A model generated the notes under the pieces. It searched no databases and was not told where the DNA came from. It saw only the letters and a list, made by a program, of their open reading frames with translations. A DNA stretch of 43,427 nt, taken from NCBI GenBank assembly GCA_013286305.1, contig JABDFW010000017.1, forward strand, positions 1,443-44,869. The letters are read 5' to 3'. This DNA is from Bacteroidota bacterium (GTDB lineage: Bacteria; Bacteroidota; Bacteroidia; Chitinophagales; Chitinophagaceae). Every line of letters begins with the position of its first letter. The stretch's first letter is position 1. Made by a program: the position numbers and the translations under genes. Positions 35,826 through 42,064 of the stretch are shown one piece after another.

Positions 35826-37392
35826 GCCGCATCATGCTGTTGTCCAAACTCCTTTTGCTTGCCAAATATTTATTATGTATTATGGCGCTTAAAGGCTTGG
35901 CATACACTTTACTTTCCAGCCAGGAGATGGTGTCAAGATAAGCGAATGACCTTGTTTCAAAACGGCTTCTCTCCAGGTGTTTTATGTTATTAAGAAATTT
36001 TTCCAGTTCGGGTTTTAACTGGCGGGCAGATACTTTGAATGAACTGCGCAGAAAACGAAACATTTCTTCTTCCACCACAGTAAGGTTTTTCATTTTCGCC
36101 ATAAAACGATAGACCGATTTTATCAACGATTCTATTATTTCAAAATTACCCAATTCATAATGCGCCATTAAATGCAGCAGCCTGGCATAACACTGCAGGT
36201 CAATACGAAGGTCGGCTTCGCCGTTGATGATCTTTTGCAGGTAATCAATTGAAGTGGAATAATCGCCGCTGCCAAAATATAAGGTGGCAATTTTATAATT
36301 AAATACTAATATGCGGTGGCCATCAATATAAAGAGCATATTCCTGCAGTTTTTCTACAATACCGGGCACTAATTCAAGCCCCTCCTTAAAATTGCCAAGC
36401 ATTAAGTGCCAGTTTATTTTGGCGCTGTTTATATAAATAAAAGTATGAATGCGAAAATTATCGTGCTGGTTTGCAACCGGCGTTTTTGCATACGCTTCAA
36501 ATTTCAAAAGCGTTTTTTGAAATTGCTGAAAATTGCGCAGGTCAAAATGCGCGTTAAGCAGGTTATGCATGCCTTTAATATAGTGGCCTGTTTCCACGCT
36601 TATCATTGATTCGTCTTCGTCAAACAGGTCTATCCATTTTTGGCTGTAACGGTAATACAGCAAAAAATCCTGTCTTATAAAAGCATACCAGCAATAGCTT
36701 TGGTACAGGTAAAGCTTCTCGTAAAATTCTGTTATCTCATTTACATCGGCGGGCAGGCTTTGGCTAAAAAACTTCTTTAGGTCGTTACCGTCCATTTCAT
36801 TGCGGGCATGGCCATTCTTTATGTACCAGCGGTATAGCAGCAATGCCAGGTTTGATAAACGCGTGACACGGTCAATGTGGCCGCTTATCTGCAGTGCCTC
36901 TGCGGCAAGAGTGGCTGTTTTGTCTGTGGAACTGCGGGTTATGTGCAGCGTCTCAATCTTTTTCTCCAGCGATATTACCTGCGCCAAAAAATTGAATTTA
37001 TGATTGGCTTTGGCAATTTCTTTGGCTTTCTCTAATATTTTAAGGCTTTGCAGCTTAAGCCCTTTGTTATACAATAGCCGGGCATCGTCTAAATGTTCAC
37101 TTAATTGCAGGTCAATATTTTCGGTGCTTTTAAGCAGCCTTAGGCTTGCAAGCAACTGTTTATATAAATGCGTTTTTAAATTAGCTAATTGGGGCTTTGT
37201 AACAAAGGGAAGTTTCTTAAGCAACAGTTTCTCGTCGTACTCCTCCAGTTTATCCATTGCATCAAATAGCTGGATGATCTTAAGGTCTTCCTTTGCCGAG
37301 CTCCTCTTTATATAAAGTTTAAAATGCCTTTTTTCTGACTTTTCAAGAGAGCAGATCAACTGAAACAATGCATCTGTAATGCGGTTGGACAT
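35818..37392 (-). CDS. Large helical-repeat (TPR-like) protein of unknown function
   Basis: A 524-residue soluble protein, almost wholly alpha-helical, with no signal peptide. Segments such as 'LYNKGLKLQSLKILEKAKEIAKANHKF', 'IATLYFGSGDYSTSIDYLQKII' and 'LHLMAHYELGNFEIIESLIKSVYRF' look like TPR or TPR-like hairpins. The N-terminus 'LFQLICSLEKSEKRHFKLYIKR' seems to be a lineage marker of Bacteroidota hypothetical proteins. Role unknown; probably a scaffold. AGGAG (minus strand, 37408-37404) 11 nt before the start codon is one of the few Shine-Dalgarno-like sites in the window. The upstream region overlaps the first unit of the small RNA repeat. Confidence 0.8.
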   Translation of the reverse strand: MSNRITDALFQLICSLEKSEKRHFKLYIKRSSAKEDLKIIQLFDAMDKLEEYDEKLLLKKLPFVTKPQLANLKTHLYKQLLASLRLLKSTENIDLQLSEHLDDARLLYNKGLKLQSLKILEKAKEIAKANHKFNFLAQVISLEKKIETLHITRSSTDKTATLAAEALQISGHIDRVTRLSNLALLLYRWYIKNGHARNEMDGNDLKKFFSQSLPADVNEITEFYEKLYLYQSYCWYAFIRQDFLLYYRYSQKWIDLFDEDESMISVETGHYIKGMHNLLNAHFDLRNFQQFQKTLLKFEAYAKTPVANQHDNFRIHTFIYINSAKINWHLMLGNFKEGLELVPGIVEKLQEYALYIDGHRILVFNYKIATLYFGSGDYSTSIDYLQKIINGEADLRIDLQCYARLLHLMAHYELGNFEIIESLIKSVYRFMAKMKNLTVVEEEMFRFLRSSFKVSARQLKPELEKFLNNIKHLERSRFETRSFAYLDTISWLESKVYAKPLSAIIHNKYLASKRSLDNSMMRLS

Positions 37393-37479
37393 AATATAAA
37401 ATTCTCCTAAAACATAATGCCGGTAAGGCTTTCATGTTTTTTTTACCTTTTTGGCATGATAAAATCAATAAAAAGTTGT

Positions 37480-37511
37480 TTTGTACTGTGTTATACTCCC
37501 ATGTACTTTTA
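37480..37511 (+). promoter_or_regulatory. Promoter of small RNA A
   Basis: TTTG (37480-37483), exactly 20 nt, then TACTTTTA (37504-37511), close to TAnnTTTG. The conserved box at 37445-37457 lies 22 nt upstream and may bind an activator. Confidence 0.7.
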
Positions 37512-37516
37512 CATAG

Positions 37517-37687
37517 AAGATCAGGAAATCATATTAGCAAGCAATCGAAAAGCAAAGCAAATAAAGTTAGAAGCCCATATTAAATAACCGGGTTTCCGGC
37601 CTTCAAACCGAAAAAATAATTATCAAGATTTTCATATGGCAAGCAATCGTTAGAGGCCGTCTGTTTCTACAGAGGGCCCTTTTTTTT
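37517..37687 (+). ncRNA. Putative small RNA A (~171 nt)
   Basis: Predicted from promoter to terminator; no ORF with a start context fits. It has GCAAGCAATCG twice (37537-37547 and 37639-37649). A long-range helix is possible between GGAAATC (37524-37530) and GATTTTC (37627-37633), which would make the two ends of the body meet. An internal hairpin (GGTTT near 37593 with AAACC near 37607) and the terminator (37653-37687, stem GGCC...GGCC with TTCT loop and eight T) complete it. 6S RNA (6S-Flavo family) is one candidate by size, but I do not recognise its sequence. The 5' end is estimated. Confidence 0.65.
37653..37687 (+). terminator. Terminator of small RNA A
   Basis: A GGCC...GGCC stem continued by TCTGT/ACAGA with a single mismatch, TTCT loop, followed by eight T residues (37680-37687). 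Confidence 0.8.
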
Positions 37688-37937
37688 GGGTATAACAAAG
37701 GTATATAAATCCCGGCACTTAACATCAACCGGATCATCAGAAACTGTTAATCAAAGTGATAGTATATAATTTATCGGGGTATAAACAATAGAATTCCAAT
37801 TCCGCCCTTTTCAAATCTCAATTACCCCTGTCAAAATTTAGTTGGGCATAATAATAAAATTGGCGTGAAACATAGTGCCTGCAATGGTTTGGCTATTTTT
37901 TTACCTTTTTGGCATAATAAAATAGCTACAAAGTTGA

Positions 37938-37969
37938 TTTGTATAGGTTTACACGGGCTTGTATTTTTA
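37938..37969 (+). promoter_or_regulatory. Promoter of small RNA B
   Basis: TTTG (37938-37941), exactly 20 nt, TATTTTTA (37962-37969). Spacing is identical to copy A although the spacer sequence differs, which argues for functional retention. Confidence 0.7.
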
Positions 37970-37974
37970 CATAG

Positions 37975-38145
37975 AAGATAAGGGAATTCATACAGCAAGC
38001 AATCGAAAAAAGGGGCAAGTTAAGTTAGAGGCCTAAGTGAATACCAGGTTTTCCCGGTCTTCAGACGCAAAAAAAAATTTTGAAAATTTTCATATGGCAA
38101 GCAATCGTTAGAGGCCGTCTGTTTCTACAGAGGGTCTTTTTTTTT
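37975..38145 (+). ncRNA. Putative small RNA B (~171 nt), paralogue of A
   Basis: Second copy with the same plan: GCAAGCAATCG at 37995-38005 and 38097-38107. The helix is GGGAATT (37982-37988) with AATTTTC (38085-38091), at exactly the homologous positions. Relative to copy A one base pair changes from C-G to U-A (both sides changed) and one from A-U to G-U, so pairing is kept. The internal hairpin has diverged (GUCUUCAGAC near 38058). The terminator ends at nine T residues (38137-38145). The 5' end is estimated. Confidence 0.65.
38111..38145 (+). terminator. Terminator of small RNA B
   Basis: The AGGCC...GGTCT stem continued by TCTGT/ACAGA with the same TTCT loop as copy A; a C-to-T change on one side is tolerated as a G-U pair. 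Nine T residues follow. Confidence 0.8.
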
Positions 38146-38364
38146 GGCGGACGAATATACATAAACATTGCATTCCACCAATTATTTAACTAAATATTAT
38201 TTTATAAATCCCAAATTACAGCCACTCGAGGGCTTATTATATAGCCTGTAAGGGTTTTAAAAACCAAAAAAAGTGAAAATATTTTTGAAAAACAGAAATT
38301 GAATGTTGCTTTTAAATTATCTGCTTATATAAATAATTATTAATTTATAATATGCAGGATTTTT

Positions 38365-38372
38365 TATCTTTA
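38365..38372 (+). promoter_or_regulatory. Possible -7 box of the response regulator gene
   Basis: TATCTTTA matches TAnnTTTG except the last base and would leave a leader of about 38 nt to the ATG at 38416. No clear -33 element. The rest of 38147-38364 is A+T-rich with no other feature seen. Confidence 0.35.
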
Positions 38373-38415
38373 GGCGGTTTACTTCCGGGCCGCTCGTCTT
38401 ACCATAAAAAACTAC

Positions 38416-38823
38416 ATGGCAGAAAAATTGAAATATATTCTTTTGGCGGACGATGACACAGAAGATCAGGATATTTTGAAAACTGCAATTGAGGATGCAG
38501 ACCCGCTTACCCGTGTGCAAACGGTATTAGATGGAATGAGGGCTGTTAAACACCTTGCAAACTGCGCTGATACAGAACTACCTTGTCTTATCATACTCGA
38601 TTATAAAATGCCTTTGCTGAACGCTGCTGAGGTTTTAGAAAAACTCTTCGGTGATGCCCGTTATAGAGCTATTCCTAAAGTAGTTTGGAGCACTTCCATG
38701 CAACCGGAACATATAAAGCAATGCCTGGATAAAGGTGCGGTACAGTATTTCGCAAAACCCAATAAAGCTTCTGAGCTTGCATTGATGGTGCAGCAATGCT
38801 TAAAATATGCAGCAGCAATTTGA
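38416..38823 (+). CDS. Single-domain response regulator (CheY/Rcp1-like)
   Basis: A 135-residue receiver domain without an output domain. It has the acidic pocket 'LLADDDTEDQ', the phosphoacceptor Asp in 'CLIILDYKMPLLNAAEVL', the Thr/Ser switch in 'VVWSTSMQPEH' and the conserved Lys in 'VQYFAKPNKASEL'. It is of the Rcp1 type often paired with PAS- or phytochrome-type histidine kinases. It is convergent with the PAS kinase gene with three bases between stops, and they are probable partners in a phosphorelay. Confidence 0.93.
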   Translation: MAEKLKYILLADDDTEDQDILKTAIEDADPLTRVQTVLDGMRAVKHLANCADTELPCLIILDYKMPLLNAAEVLEKLFGDARYRAIPKVVWSTSMQPEHIKQCLDKGAVQYFAKPNKASELALMVQQCLKYAAAI

Positions 38824-38826
38824 TCT

Positions 38827-40899
38827 TTAATCACAAGGAAGATAAATATTAAACCTGGCCCCCTGGTTAAATTCGCCTGTTGCATGAATAAAGCCATGAT
38901 GATTTTGAACGATTTTTTTACATATCGCAAGGCCGATACCTGTTCCCGGATAATCCTCTCTCCCATGAAGCCGCTGGAACATTTCGAATATTTTATTTGA
39001 ATACTCCTGTTCAAACCCAATTCCGTTATCGGTAATAGAAATTCTATAAAAATCATTTTTAGTATCCGGATAATACTCTCTCATGTCCGTTCCGTTTACC
39101 TTTTCACAGCTAATGGTGATATGCGGCACCCGCTGCGGATGGTGATATTTAAGGGCATTGCCCACCAGGTTATCAAATAATTGGGCAAGCTGAAAAGGGA
39201 TTCCCATCACATCAGGTAGTGGTGCAATTTCAACAGCAGCGCCTGTTTCTTCAATAATATCATTGTGTAAAACTAATATGTCCGCTACTATCTTATTCAG
39301 GTCAATGGGTTCAAATTTGTCTGTTTCCCCGGTATTTTTGGAATAAGTGAGCAGGTCATCTATCAAATGCTGCATGCGTGAAGCGGCAGCAATTGAGCGT
39401 TTTAAATAATTTCTTTCTTTATCCGGTAACTGCATTTCAGCGTCTAAAAGAAAGGTGTTATAAAACTGTATCTTTCTTAAAGGTTCTTTCATGTCATGCG
39501 CTGCAGCGTAAGCAAATTGCTGAAGCTCTTTATTCTGAAATTCCAGTTCGCTGGCATATTGTTTTATCTTATCTTCTGCATTTTTTCTCTCTGTCAGGTC
39601 GCGGGTCACTTTGGAGAAGCCGATCACCTCGTTAAAGTCATTATGCAAAGCGGTTATAACGATGCTTCCCCAAAATGTGGCTCCGTTCTTACGTACACGC
39701 CAGCCTTCATGTATGGCTTTACCGTTTGTTATCGCTTCGTTTATCAGTTGTTCAGGCAGTTTTTTTTCCTGATCTTCAGGCCTGTAAAATATCCTGAAGT
39801 TTTTCCCAACTATTTCCTGCTCTTTATACCCTTTAATCTTTTCTGCGCCCTTATTCCAGTTTTGTATAATGCCTTCCTTATCCAACAGCAATACAGCATA
39901 ATCTTCCACCTCTTCTATCATTTTATGATACTTTTCTTCGCTGATTGTCAACTCTTCATTTTTCTTTTTTATTTCAGCTGTTCTCTCCTCCACTTTTTTC
40001 TGCAATGTTTTTTCGCTTTCCAGCAAAGCCTGCTCAGATTGTTTTAATTCCGTAATATCAATTAGCATATTTACGGCGCCGGTGATCTTGCCTTTACTGT
40101 TAAAAACAGGTGTTGGATGGGGGGCTACGTACCTTCTTGTGCCATCCTCCCGCTCAATGATTATTTGTACGCCCCTTACCGCCCTGCCTTCTTTTAAGGT
40201 AATAGCCATGGGGCAGGTATCCAGCGGAAGCGGTGACCCATCTTCAGCGTAAATTTTCCATGACCCGCACCATACATCCCTGCCAATCACCGGCCTGCGG
40301 CCCCAGAGGGTTACAGCGGCTTCATTAAAGGATGTTATACAACCCTGTGCATCGGTACTGTAAAGGGCAGCGGGCAATGCCTGCACTAATTGCTGGTATT
40401 TTGCTTCGCTTTCACGAAGCGCTGTTTCGGTAAGCTTGTAATCAGTAATATCCTGGAAAATATTTATAGCGCCGCTAATATTATTTTGTTCATCAAATAA
40501 GGGATCAATATTAACTGATGCATAAAAGGTTGATCCATCCGGCCTTTCAACAATTGCTGTTGTATTACGAAATGACTGCCCGGTTTGCAGGGCTACCGCC
40601 ATAGGTGTTTTAGCTGGTGGCAAAAATGTGCCATCGGGAAGAAATACTTTAAAGCAGGCGCAAAATTTCAATGTGTCATTATGTATATCGGGCGTATAAC
40701 CCCATAATTTTACAGCCAGGTCGTTATAATACGTTATCCGGCCTTCCTTATTACAGGTATATACAGCCATAGGCAGGTTTTTTAAAAGCTGGCCGTAAAG
40801 TTTATCATTGTGGGGAAAAAAAACACCATTTAGTAATTGATCGCCGGTATACTCATCTTTAATAAAAGGCTTTTGCGGTAATTGTTTTTCTGTTACCAT
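38827..40899 (-). CDS. Cytoplasmic PAS-domain sensor histidine kinase
   Basis: A 690-residue kinase with three PAS domains (about 40-155, 165-285, 325-440). A coiled coil (285-325, LLESEKTLQKKVEERTAEI) precedes the third PAS. The HisKA domain has His468 in 'FAYAAAHDMKEPLRKIQF', and the HATPase-c domain has 'VGNALKYHHP', 'ITDNGIGFEQEY' and 'GTGIGLAICKKIV'. No transmembrane segment is present, so it senses an internal signal. The H-box variant (HDMKEPL) belongs to the class that partners with single-domain regulators such as the neighbouring 135-residue protein. The ligand is unknown. Confidence 0.94.
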   Translation of the reverse strand: MVTEKQLPQKPFIKDEYTGDQLLNGVFFPHNDKLYGQLLKNLPMAVYTCNKEGRITYYNDLAVKLWGYTPDIHNDTLKFCACFKVFLPDGTFLPPAKTPMAVALQTGQSFRNTTAIVERPDGSTFYASVNIDPLFDEQNNISGAINIFQDITDYKLTETALRESEAKYQQLVQALPAALYSTDAQGCITSFNEAAVTLWGRRPVIGRDVWCGSWKIYAEDGSPLPLDTCPMAITLKEGRAVRGVQIIIEREDGTRRYVAPHPTPVFNSKGKITGAVNMLIDITELKQSEQALLESEKTLQKKVEERTAEIKKKNEELTISEEKYHKMIEEVEDYAVLLLDKEGIIQNWNKGAEKIKGYKEQEIVGKNFRIFYRPEDQEKKLPEQLINEAITNGKAIHEGWRVRKNGATFWGSIVITALHNDFNEVIGFSKVTRDLTERKNAEDKIKQYASELEFQNKELQQFAYAAAHDMKEPLRKIQFYNTFLLDAEMQLPDKERNYLKRSIAAASRMQHLIDDLLTYSKNTGETDKFEPIDLNKIVADILVLHNDIIEETGAAVEIAPLPDVMGIPFQLAQLFDNLVGNALKYHHPQRVPHITISCEKVNGTDMREYYPDTKNDFYRISITDNGIGFEQEYSNKIFEMFQRLHGREDYPGTGIGLAICKKIVQNHHGFIHATGEFNQGARFNIYLPCD

Positions 40900-41150
40900 A
40901 ATAAAATTTATAGCTTACGGCCAAGTTGTAATGAAATAACCCCACCCGGTTTATTTGTAAAAAATACGCTACAGCAATACAGCAAAAACAATACCATTGG
41001 CAGTAAGCCAAAAAACTTAAGTGGTACAGGCAATGTCCTGTAATATGAAGAAGGTTTGTGATTGAAAGCTGTCGAAACATTTCTGCGTATATTGTGTTTA
41101 GTAGTATGTGCAGCATAAAAATTTGCCAAAGCAGTATTAAATCGTTGCAA

Positions 41151-41510
41151 ATGGCTATTACAATAAAAATAAAAAGGGCGTATGAGCCTTTTGATAAAAT
41201 GGATGGTTTTCGCGTGCTGGTTGACCGCTTGTGGCCAAGGGGTGTTACTAAAAAAGATGCCCATATAGATTTATGGATGAAGGATATTGCCCCATCAATA
41301 GCGTTACGAAAATGGTTTAACCATGAGCCTGAAAAATGGGAAGCTTTCAGCAAAAGCTACCGTGCTGAATTGAAAAAATCCGGTGCAGTTGACGAATTAA
41401 TTGAATATGCGACCGAAAAGAAAACGGTAACACTGATATATGCCGGCAAAGATGAAAAGCACACACATGCACTGGTACTGTTACATTATGTAACCACATT
41501 GCTTAAATAA
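41151..41510 (+). CDS. DUF488 family protein
   Basis: A 119-residue protein of the DUF488/YeaO-like family. The signature is 'FRVLVDRLWPRGVTKKDAHIDLWMKDIAPS' followed by 'LRKWFNHEPEKWEAFSKSYRAEL', and it ends with 'VTLIYAGKDEKHTHALVL'. The biochemical role is not established. The ATG at 41151 (MAITIKIKRAY) is preferred; an in-frame start at 41058 would add 31 residues that do not belong to the family. It is followed 6 nt later by the hemerythrin gene. Confidence 0.9.
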   Translation: MAITIKIKRAYEPFDKMDGFRVLVDRLWPRGVTKKDAHIDLWMKDIAPSIALRKWFNHEPEKWEAFSKSYRAELKKSGAVDELIEYATEKKTVTLIYAGKDEKHTHALVLLHYVTTLLK

Positions 41511-41516
41511 AATGGT

Positions 41517-41996
41517 ATGGCCGGTAAACCAATAAAACGAAATGAAAATATTGTACCACTTTCAAGGGATCATCATTCCGGGTTATTATTTTGCCTGAAA
41601 GTAAAGAAGGGGCTGCAACATAAAACTGAACCTGCCCGAGTTGCCCGCTATATACATTACTATTGGGAAACATATTTAAAACAACATTTTACTGAAGAAG
41701 AAACGATTTTATTTAACCGGCTGGATAGTGAGCTTTGTAATACCGCGCTTGCGCAACATAGTGAAATAGCAGCCCTTGTTACAAAAATATATAACAGTGC
41801 AAATGACGATTCCCCTGCCTGTGCAGCGCTTGTAACATTAATAGACGATCATATCCGGTTTGAAGAAAGAATATTATTCCCCTTCTTAGAATCCGCATTG
41901 CCCGCTGAAACACTGGCAGAGATTGGTGTTCAACTGAAAAGTGCCCATACAGCATGCCCGGCAGAGGACTATGCTGATGAGTTTTGGAAAATATAA
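41517..41996 (+). CDS. Hemerythrin HHE-domain protein
   Basis: A 159-residue four-helix protein with iron-ligand-type His and Glu residues: 'SRDHHSGLLFCLKV' in the first helix, 'YLKQHFTEEETILF' in the second, 'AQHSEIAALV' in the third and 'DDHIRFEERILFPFL' in the fourth. This fits the hemerythrin cation-binding family, linked to oxygen, nitric oxide or iron-sulfur damage responses. It lies 6 nt after DUF488, so they form an operon. It ends near the shared terminator at 42019-42037. Confidence 0.9.
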   Translation: MAGKPIKRNENIVPLSRDHHSGLLFCLKVKKGLQHKTEPARVARYIHYYWETYLKQHFTEEETILFNRLDSELCNTALAQHSEIAALVTKIYNSANDDSPACAALVTLIDDHIRFEERILFPFLESALPAETLAEIGVQLKSAHTACPAEDYADEFWKI

Positions 41997-42018
41997 ACAG
42001 GAAAACATAAAAATAAAA

Positions 42019-42037
42019 ACCGGCGATTGGCGCCGGT
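42019..42037. terminator. Bidirectional terminator between hemerythrin and adhesin genes
   Basis: ACCGGCG (42019-42025) and CGCCGGT (42031-42037) form a 7-bp GC-rich stem with a 5-nt loop. T-rich sequence follows on both strands (CTTCTTT on plus, TTTTTATTTTT on minus), serving both convergent genes. Confidence 0.8.
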
Positions 42038-42064
42038 CTTCTTTAAAAATCCCCCTAAAAAAAA

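Larger units (their letters stand above)
37391..37688 (+). repeat. First copy of a ~298-bp noncoding tandem repeat (period 458 bp)
   Basis: This unit and the one at 37849-38146 align along their length with the homologous bases exactly 458 bp apart. The most conserved parts are the box ACCTTTTTGGCAT (37445-37457 / 37903-37915), the promoter, two GCAAGCAATCG motifs and the terminator. The segment between the units (37689-37848) is not similar to anything else seen here. Confidence 0.85.
37849..38146 (+). repeat. Second copy of the ~298-bp noncoding tandem repeat
   Basis: See the first copy at 37391-37688. This copy diverges mainly in the upstream flank and in the loop regions of the predicted RNA, while promoter spacing, internal motif spacing (102 nt) and terminator are kept. 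Confidence 0.85.

Noticed and set aside
37393..38415. tRNA or known housekeeping RNA (tmRNA, RNase P, SRP)
   Set aside because: No TPsiC arm or CCA end, no RNase P core and no SRP GGAAG tetraloop region could be seen in the repeat units.
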